64,000 nt of DNA from Candidatus Poribacteria bacterium (GTDB lineage Bacteria; Poribacteria; WGA-4E; GCA-2687025), in assembly GCA_018644665.1 (NCBI GenBank), contig JABGQA010000106.1:92407-156406 (forward strand). Reading direction: 5' to 3'. The translations under genes were made by a program, and so were the position numbers. Positions 8,285 to 16,894 of the stretch are shown here, piece by piece. The notes beneath the pieces are model-generated. The model saw only the letters and a list, made by a program, of their open reading frames with translations. It was not told the DNA's origin and ran no database searches. Within the stretch, counting starts at the first letter, position 1. The number at the start of each line of letters is the position of its first letter.

Positions 8285-9178
8285 ATGAAGATTGCCGTCA
8301 CGGGAGGCAGCGGAGCGATCGGCTCCTTCGTGTGTGACGAACTCGCGGCCGCAGGGCACGAGCCCTGGTCGCTGGACAGGACGGCCCCTCGCGTGGACGT
8401 GGAGTTCCGCGATGTCGACCTCACGAGCCTCGCCGCCACGCGCGAGGCCGTGCGAGGCGCGGAGCAAGTCGTCCATCTCGCGGCCATTCCCGATCCCTAC
8501 CTGGGACATTCCCTGGAACAGGTGATCGGCGAGAACACCGTCACTTCCTACACGGTCTTCGAAGCCGCGCGGCTGGAAGGCATCGGCCGGGTCGTCTACG
8601 GATGCAGCGAGTCCAGCACCGGTTTCGGCATTCACCACGTGAAGCTCGTGCCGCAGTACGTCCCCATCGACGAGCAGCACCCGCTGTGGCCGCACGAGGC
8701 GTACAGCCTGTCGAAACACTTCGGCGAGCGGATAGGCGCCAACTACGCAGAGGCGTTCGGCATCGAGGTGGTGTCGCTCCGCTACATGTGGGTGTGGAGC
8801 GTGCGGGCCGAGGATGCTGCCCGGGAGATCGTCGCACGATCGCTCGACGGCTTCGTCCCCGACCCGGTAAGCGGGTTCGGCGCGCACATCGCTGTGCGCG
8901 ATGTCGCTCGGGCAGTTGCCTCCTCCGTCGAGTACGAGTTCCCGCCGTCGGACGACGCGCCGTTCGAGGCGTTCTTCCTCTCCGCACGGGACACGTTCCT
9001 GCCGCTGCCCACCCTCGAACTGCTGCGCCGAAGCTTCGGCGAGTGTCCGGCAGTACTGGACGCCGGCTACTTCGCCGCGAATCCGCAGGCGTCTGTGTTC
9101 GACATCCGCAAGGCCGCGCGTCTGCTGGGCTGGGAGCCCAAGTCCGACTGGCGCCACTTCGACGATTGGGAGTTCTAG
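8285..9178 (+). CDS. NAD-dependent epimerase/dehydratase (extended SDR)
   Basis: A 297-residue extended short-chain dehydrogenase acting on nucleotide sugars or free uronates. It has MKIAVTGGSGAIGSFV (GGSGAIG nucleotide loop, residues 7-13), VVHLAAIPDP and the YxxxK catalytic pair in EAYSLSKHFGER. The ATG at 8285 has AAGGGAGAG at ideal distance; the open frame running back to 7859 is antisense to the dehydrogenase and is not coding. It is probably a single-gene unit divergent from the 8137-3253 operon. It could act on the same uronate or sugar acid pool, such as a uronate dehydrogenase, but that is inference. Confidence 0.9.
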   Translation: MKIAVTGGSGAIGSFVCDELAAAGHEPWSLDRTAPRVDVEFRDVDLTSLAATREAVRGAEQVVHLAAIPDPYLGHSLEQVIGENTVTSYTVFEAARLEGIGRVVYGCSESSTGFGIHHVKLVPQYVPIDEQHPLWPHEAYSLSKHFGERIGANYAEAFGIEVVSLRYMWVWSVRAEDAAREIVARSLDGFVPDPVSGFGAHIAVRDVARAVASSVEYEFPPSDDAPFEAFFLSARDTFLPLPTLELLRRSFGECPAVLDAGYFAANPQASVFDIRKAARLLGWEPKSDWRHFDDWEF

Positions 9179-9375
9179 CGCTACCGACCGCAACATCTGG
9201 TGTGCCGGTCGGCGAAGCGGGCCTGGCAGGATGACTAGCGACCACCATCGAGGGTGCCGGCCCCGATCGATCGAGTGTACGGCGCGGGCCTTCGTTGGGA
9301 GGAGTCAGCCAGTAGTCGCGGGCCAGCGTCTGACGACCGATCAAGGGGATCGGCGCCGTCTAAGGAGGGAACACA

Positions 9376-9636
9376 GTGCCACGCATGCTGAGCGTGTCCA
9401 GCGAACGGATGCCAACCGTGATTCTATACGCGCGACAAGAACCGGATGAAGCGAGCATCGTGGATGCCCTGAACAACGCGTACGAGTCCCTGCTCGCCTA
9501 TGGCGTGCAGGGGGCCGATTGGGAACTGCGACGAGACGGGCACGGAGCCCTTCGAGTCACTTACGGATGCTCGTTGCCCGAGGCGCGTAGGCAGACTTTC
9601 CTGGTTCAGTGGGCCCGAGTTCCCGAACAGACTTAG
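9376..9636 (+). CDS. Small hypothetical protein
   Basis: An 86-residue ORF starting with GTG preceded by AAGGAGGGA, one of the strongest Shine-Dalgarno sequences in the window. That is the main reason to call it. The product (MPRMLSVSSERMPTVILY...) is soluble with mixed alpha/beta character and no signal peptide or recognised domain. A second ATG three codons in is possible. It stands alone between the epimerase and the frameshifted isomerase. Confidence 0.55.
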   Translation: MPRMLSVSSERMPTVILYARQEPDEASIVDALNNAYESLLAYGVQGADWELRRDGHGALRVTYGCSLPEARRQTFLVQWARVPEQT

Positions 9637-9741
9637 TGGCCCGGCCTTTACCAACGTGCGGCGTTGCCGGCGGCTGTCAGCTGGCGCCCAGGCAACGCCT
9701 CGCCACCAGCGAACACACGCACTCGGTAGGGAGAGACGGAC

Positions 9742-10612
9742 ATGCGCGGATGGAAAGTAGCGTTCCTGGCCGGTCTCGACTACGCCCGGATGCCCGCCGA
9801 TAGCGTCATAGCCTCCTTGAAGGGCCTCGGCTACGAGGGCATCGAGTGGACGACGTCCCACTTCGACGTGGACCTGCCTGTCGCCGATCTCCGGGCGCTC
9901 GTCGGGAAGACGCGAGACGCGGGCATGGACGTCTCCCGCATCATGGCCCACGAGGATTTAGTGAGCCTGGACGACGACGCGAGGCGCGTCCGCATCGACC
10001 GAACGGTGCGCGCGATCCACGCCGCGGGCGAGTGCGATGTAGCGACGGTAGGCACGATGACCGGCCCGGCTCCGTGGGACGCAAACGCGCCGAAGGTGGG
10101 GCGCGACATCTCCGAGTCGGCGGCGTGGGCGCAGGTGTTCGAGGCGTACGCGGCGTTCAGCACAGCGGCGGAAGCGGCCGGCGTCGTCCATCTCGTCCGA
10201 GGGCGTCTTCGGCATGCTGGCGCACGACTTCTACACGCATCGTTACCTGATCGACCGGCTCGACAGCCCGGTGCAGAAGGTGAATCTGGACCCTTCGCAC
10301 GGAATCCTCTACGGGAACTACGACGTAGCGTGGGTCGCGCGCGAATGGGGTGACCGTATAGCGCACGTCCACCTGAAGGACGCCGTCGGCGACAACCCCG
10401 CCCCCGGCAAGTTCCTCTTCCCCCTCCTCGGCGAAGGCAGCGTGGATTGGTCGGCGTTCTTCGGCGCGCTGGACGACATGGCCTATACCGGCTTCTGCTC
10501 GGTGGAGTTCGAGTCGTTCGACTACTACCGCCGCGTGCTGAAGAACGACCCCGAGGCGGCGGCGCGTATCTCGATGCAGCAGATAGAGGCGTTGCTCACG
10601 CCGGACGCGTGA
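9742..10612 (+). pseudogene. Sugar phosphate isomerase/epimerase, frameshifted
   Basis: A TIM-barrel sugar phosphate isomerase/epimerase (AP endonuclease family 2 fold) read in two frames. The first starts at the ATG at 9742 (SD GGGAGAG) and gives LKGLGYEGIEWTTSHFDVDLP through AEAAGV at about 10188. The remainder (SSEGVFGMLAHDFYTHRY... NLDPSHGILY, HVHLKDAVG, SVEFES) continues in the next frame to the stop at 10612. Skipping one base in the gtcgtcc run at 10183-10189 restores a single 289-residue family-length protein with conserved metal-ligand regions. The downstream half is intact and conserved, so this is either a very recent mutation, an assembly indel or, less likely, programmed frameshifting. 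Confidence 0.8.
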
Positions 10613-10622
10613 AGTAGGGCCG

Positions 10623-12572
10623 TCACCCGACGCTGAACTGGTAGGTGGTCACGCCGAACAGGATGGCCACCCAGTTCCACACGCTCCCGACGAGGAATTC
10701 GCCCAGGATGACTCCCAGGAAGAAAGGCACCGCGCGTCGATAGAAGCCGATTCCGCCGAACTTCAGCGCCGCCCACTTCGCCACCCACGCAATCAGGAAC
10801 GAACTCCACACGTGGGCTCCCCAACTCGTCGAGACGGCGTAGCCCAGGGGATGCAGACTCCACCACATATAGCGGGTGCGCATGAAGTGGAAGAACGCGG
10901 CGATCGCGAACCCGACGCCCACGAACTGCACGCCCATGACGTTCGGTTCGGTAGGGTTGTCGAGCCATCTATCGAGCCACCAGTACGTCTCGCGCCCGAA
11001 GCCCCCGCTGCCCCACCACGTGTAGTAACCTGTCGCCGACCCGTGCCCGTAGAACGAGTGGAGCGTCACTGCGAACGTCGTCAGGACGCTCAGCACGACA
11101 GCCAGTAGCAGGACGCCCGCGATCTGCGCGTACGTCCTGCGCCGCGCCCCGAGCCGCTCCCCCATTTTGAGCGCTTCCAACTGGTGCGGCATCGGATGGC
11201 TGGCGTACGTCCTGTTGAACCAGTGGTAGAGCGCCAGCACCGTCAGGTTCTGCGGCCCGAGACGGCGCGTCCCCATTGACATCCACACGGCGAAGTCCGG
11301 CCCTTGCGGGTAGTGCGCGTCGTGGATGGGAAACCCAAACTCCGCGCGCATCCGCGTCATGGCCACCGCGAGCAGGTAGTAGATGACGAAGAATGCGAAC
11401 CCTATTCCGAGTGCGAGACCCGCGGCTTGACTGAAGTACGCCAGCCCCACGATGCCCCCCGCGATGCACAGCAGCACGACGCGGGGCGCGACCGGATCGT
11501 CAGCGGAGTCCCGGCGCCCCTGCCACGCCGCGACGGTGAACGCGCGGAGATGCCGGCGGCCCATCCACAGGGCGATGAGCGCCACGGCGAGGTACGCGCC
11601 GAGCGTTTGCTCCTTCTCGTACGGGAACTCCGGCAGCATCCTCAGCCCGAACGCCGCCTTCGCGATCCGTTCCCACCGCAGCGCCCAGTAGAAGAACCAC
11701 GACGAAAACAGCAGGTCCAGTGGCATCAGGAACCCGAGGCCGATCAGGTGCGGGTGCACCGTGACGGGTGTCCACCCGATAGCGTTCCACGGACGCTCCG
11801 GGAGCAAAGGCTGGATCTCGAGCACACGCTTCAGCGGCAGAGCCGGGATGGCCGGCACTAGCGTCGCGATCCCGTTGTATACGGTCGCCGCGCCGGTAAT
11901 GGCGAACCCCACCCAGAGCGACCGTTGGCGCCACACCCCCGTTTCCTCACCGGCGAGCGCGAGCGGCAGTTGGATGATCGGGTACGTGAGCTTCTCGCGC
12001 TCCGTCCACTGGCGGCGGAGTAGCAGCGCCAACGCCAGCATGACCCCCAGCAACGCCGTCGTGAACAGTGTCCACCACGCGATTGCCGGAGCCCACGCGC
12101 GCAACGTCCTCCATCGCCAGAGCGTCGAGTCCCCCTGGTAGTAGCCCGTCAGCGCATCGGGGTCGGAGACGACCAGCCACGACGGCAGGTACGGCACGAT
12201 GCGCGTCGCCCACTCGTTCAGCGGCGACGCGTTGTAGTGCGCGTGAGGGATGGTCGTGACGAGCACTTCCATCATGTTGTGCGAGCAGAGCGACGACGCG
12301 ATAGACGCCATCAGGTAGACGACGAGCAACTCCGCGGAGCGCAGCCGTCGGGCAGGAGCGTACCGCGTGAGCGCGGCGTTACACAGCGCGACGAGCGCCA
12401 GGGTGAAGATCGCGTTGTAGAACGGGACCAGGTAGGTGGGGAACGACCAGCGGTTCAGTTCGAACTGCGTGATCCAGAACGCATTCAGTGGGATCGCCAG
12501 CGTTCCGAGCACCACGGCGCGGAGGCGTATCGCCGTGGCGGGTGAGGGGTCGATAGCGCGCGTCTTCTCCAT
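10623..12572 (-). CDS. Multispanning membrane protein, OPT-like/DUF6785 family
   Basis: A 649-residue integral membrane protein with at least 12 hydrophobic segments, beginning at about residues 17-40. It contains REKLTYPIIQLPLALAG, the counterpart of EKLPYPLAP in the 53101 protein, and HWFNRTYASHPMPHQLEALKM, AEFGFPIHDAHYPQGPDF and a Trp/Tyr/Gly-rich loop. These are hallmarks I associate with the oligopeptide-transporter-like DUF6785/DUF6784 group of uncultivated bacteria. The substrate is unknown. The ATG at 12572 defines a single-gene unit downstream of the secreted lectin-like gene. It converges on the frameshifted isomerase with a 10-base gap. Confidence 0.7.
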   Translation of the reverse strand: MEKTRAIDPSPATAIRLRAVVLGTLAIPLNAFWITQFELNRWSFPTYLVPFYNAIFTLALVALCNAALTRYAPARRLRSAELLVVYLMASIASSLCSHNMMEVLVTTIPHAHYNASPLNEWATRIVPYLPSWLVVSDPDALTGYYQGDSTLWRWRTLRAWAPAIAWWTLFTTALLGVMLALALLLRRQWTEREKLTYPIIQLPLALAGEETGVWRQRSLWVGFAITGAATVYNGIATLVPAIPALPLKRVLEIQPLLPERPWNAIGWTPVTVHPHLIGLGFLMPLDLLFSSWFFYWALRWERIAKAAFGLRMLPEFPYEKEQTLGAYLAVALIALWMGRRHLRAFTVAAWQGRRDSADDPVAPRVVLLCIAGGIVGLAYFSQAAGLALGIGFAFFVIYYLLAVAMTRMRAEFGFPIHDAHYPQGPDFAVWMSMGTRRLGPQNLTVLALYHWFNRTYASHPMPHQLEALKMGERLGARRRTYAQIAGVLLLAVVLSVLTTFAVTLHSFYGHGSATGYYTWWGSGGFGRETYWWLDRWLDNPTEPNVMGVQFVGVGFAIAAFFHFMRTRYMWWSLHPLGYAVSTSWGAHVWSSFLIAWVAKWAALKFGGIGFYRRAVPFFLGVILGEFLVGSVWNWVAILFGVTTYQFSVG

Positions 12573-12597
12573 GCGGCGCCACCGACCCCTTCAACGA

Positions 12598-13332
12598 CTA
12601 TCGCATCTTCACGCGGCCCCACGTCGTCGTCAGCTTCCCGGCGGGCTCGACATCGAACGGCGTGATGTTGTCGCGGAAGTACTCGAATTGCGCCAGCATC
12701 TCGCCCGCCGCTCCATCGACACCGGCATACAGGCTCAGGCCGAGCGGTGCCGTCAGTGCGAATTCCGTCGGCCCGACGGCCGTCCAGTCGTCGCCTTCCG
12801 CGAGCTTCCAGTAGCCCGTGTAGCTGTCGCCATCCTTCGCGAGGCGCAGGTACAGGCCGACCATGCCGTCCGCCGATGCGAACCCCGGCGCCGCGCCGAC
12901 TAGGCCGGGCCCATTCTCGTTGCCCTTCGTCTGGTACTGCAACTGCGTCGTCCCGTCGCCGTGGCCCCAGAGCTTGAGGGTGACCCAGTTGTCGTCCGCG
13001 TCGCTCTTGACGACGAGCCCGCCGACCATGGAATTGGCCTCGAACGTGGTTACGAGGTGGGTCTCCACGTCGAACGGCTCGTCCGGCACGACCTGGAACA
13101 GCCGCGTCGTCGTGTCTGCCTGCCAGAGGTTCCGGTTCAGGTCGGCCTGGATCGTGAGCCATCCCGCGTTCGTATCGCCGACATCCCAGTCTCCGGGCTC
13201 CTGCCACCATTCCCACCCGGCGCGGAGCGATCCACCGTCGAATTCGTCTGTGAGAGATTCCGCCGCGTTCGCGCCTATCGCTGTCACAAAGCACGCGATG
13301 AGCCCGATTGCTCCGAGTGTTGTACGAGACAT
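12598..13332 (-). CDS. Secreted concanavalin-like (DUF1349/GH43 C2-type) protein
   Basis: A 244-residue exported protein. Its signal peptide is MSRTTLGAIGLIACFVTAIG..., cleaved near ANA-AES. The mature part is all-beta: DEFDGGSLRAGWEWWQEPGDW, GGLVVKSDADDNWVTLKLW, GLYLRLAKDGDSYTGYWK and LGLSLYAGVDG. This matches the lectin-like module found as DUF1349 or at the C-terminus of GH43 beta-xylosidases. The ATG at 13332 follows AGAAGGG; the frame to 13401 has no support. No glycosidase catalytic domain is present, so a carbohydrate-binding role is the simplest reading. Confidence 0.78.
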   Translation of the reverse strand: MSRTTLGAIGLIACFVTAIGANAAESLTDEFDGGSLRAGWEWWQEPGDWDVGDTNAGWLTIQADLNRNLWQADTTTRLFQVVPDEPFDVETHLVTTFEANSMVGGLVVKSDADDNWVTLKLWGHGDGTTQLQYQTKGNENGPGLVGAAPGFASADGMVGLYLRLAKDGDSYTGYWKLAEGDDWTAVGPTEFALTAPLGLSLYAGVDGAAGEMLAQFEYFRDNITPFDVEPAGKLTTTWGRVKMR

Positions 13333-13412
13333 GATGCTGCCCTTCTGAGAGATACCTGCGTCGGCCCCCGGGGCCCTACCGTGCGCTGCCGCCGCCTGCA
13401 CACTTCATAGGC

Positions 13413-13441
13413 ACCGTAGCTTCCAGGCAACGGCCTCTCAA
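13413..13441 (-). promoter_or_regulatory. Possible promoter of the lectin-like gene
   Basis: Reading leftward: TTGAGA (13441-13436), 17 bases, TACGGT (13418-13413), 81 bases before the ATG at 13332. It matches the window's -35/-10 pattern but is weak. Confidence 0.3.
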
Positions 13442-13581
13442 GGGCGCCGGCGGCCGAGTCACGCCATACACCGTTCCACGGCCGGCGGACGTTACATGTG
13501 CGCGGCGTCGGGTCACCCACGTAACTCGGGGCCGCGGCCTCCTCAGGCCGCAGCGGCCCCCGAGTGTCCGAGAGGAACCGC

Positions 13582-14763
13582 ATGATGCACGGCACGTCGA
13601 CCGTCCCGCAGCGCGCAGGCGCGGACGCCGCCAGTCCTGTCCATGCGCGCGGCGGGTCTGTTCTCGCCGCCACGCTGTTGGTGTGGCTGGTCGGTGTCGT
13701 ACCGCCAGCGCGTGCGGGCGGACTGCCGCACATGTCGAGAGTGTGGTTCGAGGGCGGAGACCGCGGTTGGTTCATCGCCAATCAGGGAGTCGATCCGCCG
13801 GGCACGGGCATAGAATTCGTCGTCGGCCGAACCGTCAACGGTGGGACGGACTGGACGCTGACCGCGGGCCCGCCGCACGGGGGCGCAGGCGAGCTGTTCT
13901 TCGTAGACGATCGCGTAGGATGGGCGACGCACGGATGGGTGTTCGGCACGCGCCTCCTGTCCACCCGCGATGGCGGCCTATCGTGGGCGGTGCAGGTCGA
14001 CTCCCCCGAGGCCTACCTGACGGACATCTACTTCTCCGACCCTCTTGTCGGGTGGATGCGAGGGGCGTCCGATAACAGTGACACGGTGCGGGTGAGCCGC
14101 ACGGTGGATGGCGGAGTGACGTGGGACGTCAAGGCGTCGTTTGCGCGCGGCCTGGGGCCGGTCAGCTTCCTGGGGCCCGCCCACGCCTGGCTGGCGACAC
14201 GCTACCCACATGGCCTCATGGCGACGGTCGATGGCGGCGACACATGGCGGTGGACGCCCGGTGGCGACCTGGCTTTCCTTCACTTCGCGTCGCCCGATGT
14301 CGGGTGGGCGGGCGCGTACGAGGACCTCGAAGCCGTCCTGTACCGCACCGAGGATGGCGGCGGAAGCTGGATGGCTCTGCCGACGGTGGATGTCGGATCC
14401 CTCCACGCCCTGGGTGGTCGGAGCGACTTCCTCAATGACAGGGACGTCTGGGTCCTTCGCGGAGCCGCCGTCAACCGAGGCCGTAACGAGCTGATCGGTT
14501 CCCAGGACGGCGGGGCCACCTGGGAGTCGCTGTATGTGTCGTCTTCGCGCATCAACGACATCCACCGCATCGACCGTGACACCGCGTGGCTGGGTGGCGA
14601 GACGTTGCTTCACACCACGGATGCCGGCCGCACGTGGATGGAGATCGAGGCGACCGCAGATGACGGCGCGGCACACACGGGCGCTCGGAGCCGACGCATC
14701 GACACGTGGGCGGCCATCAGGCGCCACGCCACGCCGTTCGGCCCGGACGGGGAAGGCCAGTAG
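13582..14763 (+). CDS. Secreted BNR/Asp-box repeat protein (Ycf48-like beta-propeller)
   Basis: A 393-residue protein with an N-terminal signal or anchor helix (SVLAATLLVWLVGVVPPARA). The mature part has at least six Asp-box/BNR motifs of the form (S/T)xDGGxTW: TRDGGLSW, TVDGGVTW, TVDGGDTW, TEDGGGSW, SQDGGATW and TTDAGRTW. They alternate with VGWxxG-type strands, as in Ycf48/photosystem-assembly-like and sialidase-like propellers. The ATG at 13582 (or the next ATG) follows AGAGGAAC. The gene ends two bases before the start of a paralogue, so the pair arose by tandem duplication and is co-transcribed. No sialidase catalytic residues are evident. Confidence 0.85.
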   Translation: MMHGTSTVPQRAGADAASPVHARGGSVLAATLLVWLVGVVPPARAGGLPHMSRVWFEGGDRGWFIANQGVDPPGTGIEFVVGRTVNGGTDWTLTAGPPHGGAGELFFVDDRVGWATHGWVFGTRLLSTRDGGLSWAVQVDSPEAYLTDIYFSDPLVGWMRGASDNSDTVRVSRTVDGGVTWDVKASFARGLGPVSFLGPAHAWLATRYPHGLMATVDGGDTWRWTPGGDLAFLHFASPDVGWAGAYEDLEAVLYRTEDGGGSWMALPTVDVGSLHALGGRSDFLNDRDVWVLRGAAVNRGRNELIGSQDGGATWESLYVSSSRINDIHRIDRDTAWLGGETLLHTTDAGRTWMEIEATADDGAAHTGARSRRIDTWAAIRRHATPFGPDGEGQ

Positions 14764-14765
14764 CC

Positions 14766-15962
14766 GTGCACCCAAGCGCAATTAGACCACGGGTCGCTGT
14801 CATGGGCGCTCTGCTGATACTGACGCTGCTTCCGCCCGCCCGAGCGTCCGGGTGGCGTCAGGTCGGATCCGTCAGGTCCGGCTATGGCGACGTGCTGCAT
14901 TTCGTTGACGCGAACGACGGATGGCTGATCGGCGGCGACACGACTGCCGGACCCGACGACACCCTCGTGGGCCACAGTACGCGCGACGGCGGCGCCACGT
15001 GGGATGAGCTGCACATACCAGCATTCCGTGAGTCACCCAACGGCCGCTACTCGTGGGGTGTGGGTCGTGGGCCATTCGCTGCCTTCCGTCTCGATAAGTC
15101 CGAGGCGTGGGTCGGTGGCGCCGAGTTGATCGCGCACACCGTCGACGGCGGCGCGACCTGGGAGATCACCCCTCTATGGCCCGCGGTCATCTTCACGCGC
15201 GAGCTGATCGGGCTGACCGACCGAGGGCCCTTGGGCGTGCATGGCCTGCACTTCCACGATCGTGACCAGGGGCTAATGCTCGTCACCGCGGATGACGTGA
15301 AGGACGGTGGGACCAACGGCGCGGCCGTCCTGGCGACACATGATGGTGGGCACACGTGGGAGCAACGCGCCGTGAGCCGGCGGCCGCCACCGAACAACTT
15401 CATCGGCGACAGCCTGAGCATGGCGTCCGCGAGCCTCGGGTGGATGACCCACAGGCTCGGCACACTGTACGTTACCACAGATTCGGGTGCGACATGGCGT
15501 GGGACGGGGTACGGCGTCCGACGCGCCCATGTCGCCGCCGACGGCAATGTGTGGGCAACGACGGCGGAGGGAGCCAGCGACGAGCCGGTGTACCTTGCGC
15601 GGTCGTCGGACCTCGGGCAGACATGGGAGCCCGCCACGGTGGCAGCGGACCTGCCGGAGGAGTTCTCCTCGCACGGTGGGCTGTCCTCCCTCACGTTGCC
15701 CCAGGATGGTCGCGGCTGGGCAGTGGGGGCATTCGGTGTCGTTCTCGCCACCGAAGACGGCGCTACGTGGACGCGTGAGGATACCCCGACGACATCGCGT
15801 CTGTTGGATGTCCAATACGTCGAGGGGGTAGTCTACGCTACAGGGGAGGACGGCGTCGTACTCAAGCGCGACGCCGCCTCGACTGCCGTTCATGCCACCG
15901 CGAAGCGACCGACTACATGGGCCCGCACCAAGGCGGGGCAGCGGCGCGACGGCTCTCGGTGA
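14766..15962 (+). CDS. Secreted BNR/Asp-box repeat protein, tandem paralogue
   Basis: A 398-residue protein from the GTG at 14766 (GGGGAAGG upstream); an internal ATG at 14802 just before the hydrophobic signal core (MGALLILTLLPPARA) is an alternative. Six or more Asp-box motifs follow (TRDGGATW, TVDGGATW, THDGGHTW, TTDSGATW, SSDLGQTW, TEDGATW), with VGAFGVVLATEDG and ATGEDGVVLKRD near the end that resemble Ycf48-like propellers. It lies two bases downstream of its paralogue and ten bases upstream of another secreted protein, forming a three-gene exported set. Confidence 0.85.
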   Translation: MHPSAIRPRVAVMGALLILTLLPPARASGWRQVGSVRSGYGDVLHFVDANDGWLIGGDTTAGPDDTLVGHSTRDGGATWDELHIPAFRESPNGRYSWGVGRGPFAAFRLDKSEAWVGGAELIAHTVDGGATWEITPLWPAVIFTRELIGLTDRGPLGVHGLHFHDRDQGLMLVTADDVKDGGTNGAAVLATHDGGHTWEQRAVSRRPPPNNFIGDSLSMASASLGWMTHRLGTLYVTTDSGATWRGTGYGVRRAHVAADGNVWATTAEGASDEPVYLARSSDLGQTWEPATVAADLPEEFSSHGGLSSLTLPQDGRGWAVGAFGVVLATEDGATWTREDTPTTSRLLDVQYVEGVVYATGEDGVVLKRDAASTAVHATAKRPTTWARTKAGQRRDGSR

Positions 15963-15972
15963 CGGGTAATGT

Positions 15973-16890
15973 ATGACCGCACACGTTGCCACGATCGCAG
16001 TCGCCACGATAGTCGTGTGCGTTTCTGCTTCGGCGGAGACGTTGCTGTTCGAGGAGCTCTTCGAGGACACCGACTGGGAGTCGCGAGGCTGGTACGACGG
16101 CCCGGGTATGGAGATCACGGACACGGAGCACGTAGGCGACAGCGGGCATTCGTGTGTCTGGCGCTGGCCGAACCGCGGCGCCATCGGCCCCGTCGGCGGT
16201 GGCGCCCGTGTGCGCCTTCCGCCTGTGACTAGCGTCACGTTGGGCTACCACGTCAAACACTCCGCCGGCTGGCGATGGACCGGCGTCAGCTGGCATCCGC
16301 ACGAGTTCCACTTCATCACCACGGCGGACGACCCGTTCGTCGGCCCCGCGTACACGCATCTGACATTCTACGTCGAGACCGTGAACGGCGTGCCGCGCGT
16401 CGCCATCCAGGACGGGCGCAACATCAATGAGGGCCGCATCGGCGAGAACCTGGTAGGCGTGACCGAAGAACGCGCTGTCGCGGGAGGCAACGGCGACTCT
16501 GACGGGCACGGGGACGGCACGTGCTATCCATCGGGCGCGCGTCACTGGAACGGCAAGCATTGGGAGCCGGCCGCCGTCTACTTCGGCGACGAGCCGGGCC
16601 CCAGCTACAAGGGCGACTGGCATCACGTCGAGGCGACGCTCAGGCTAAACAGCGTCGTCGACGGTGTCGGCCAACGCGACGGGGTGATCCAGTACCGGTT
16701 CGACGGCGAACTCATCATGGACCATCACGACGTCGTGTTCCGCACGGGTCGGCACCCCGACATGAAGATCGACCAGTTCCTGATGGCGCCGTACTACGGC
16801 CCGGGCGTCCCGCACGCGCAGACGATCTGGATCGACGACCTAACGATTTCCACTGATGACACCGCAGTCGAGACCGGTGGGCGCCGGTGA
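15973..16890 (+). CDS. Secreted beta-rich protein of unknown function
   Basis: A 305-residue protein with a signal peptide (MTAHVATIAVATIVVCVSAS, cleavage near ASA-ET). Segments such as LFEELFEDTDWESRGWYDG, HHVEATLRLNSV, DGVIQYRFDGELIMDHHDVV and IWIDDLTIS look like a concanavalin/polysaccharide-lyase-type jelly roll that binds or cleaves polysaccharide. The middle (GNGDSDGHGDG) is an acidic loop that could bind calcium. The start is an ATG with only a weak GGGT upstream. It closes the exported operon 13582-16890. The catalytic function is undetermined. Confidence 0.72.
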   Translation: MTAHVATIAVATIVVCVSASAETLLFEELFEDTDWESRGWYDGPGMEITDTEHVGDSGHSCVWRWPNRGAIGPVGGGARVRLPPVTSVTLGYHVKHSAGWRWTGVSWHPHEFHFITTADDPFVGPAYTHLTFYVETVNGVPRVAIQDGRNINEGRIGENLVGVTEERAVAGGNGDSDGHGDGTCYPSGARHWNGKHWEPAAVYFGDEPGPSYKGDWHHVEATLRLNSVVDGVGQRDGVIQYRFDGELIMDHHDVVFRTGRHPDMKIDQFLMAPYYGPGVPHAQTIWIDDLTISTDDTAVETGGRR

Positions 16891-16894
16891 CGGC

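Noticed and set aside
8231..9196. A 321-codon minus-strand frame opposite the epimerase
   Set aside because: The plus strand has the GGSGAIG and YxxxK motifs and a strong ribosome site; the minus frame has neither domain nor start signal.
10175..10215. Programmed ribosomal frameshifting in the sugar isomerase
   Set aside because: No clear slippery sequence with a downstream pseudoknot is visible; a mutation or assembly indel is simpler.
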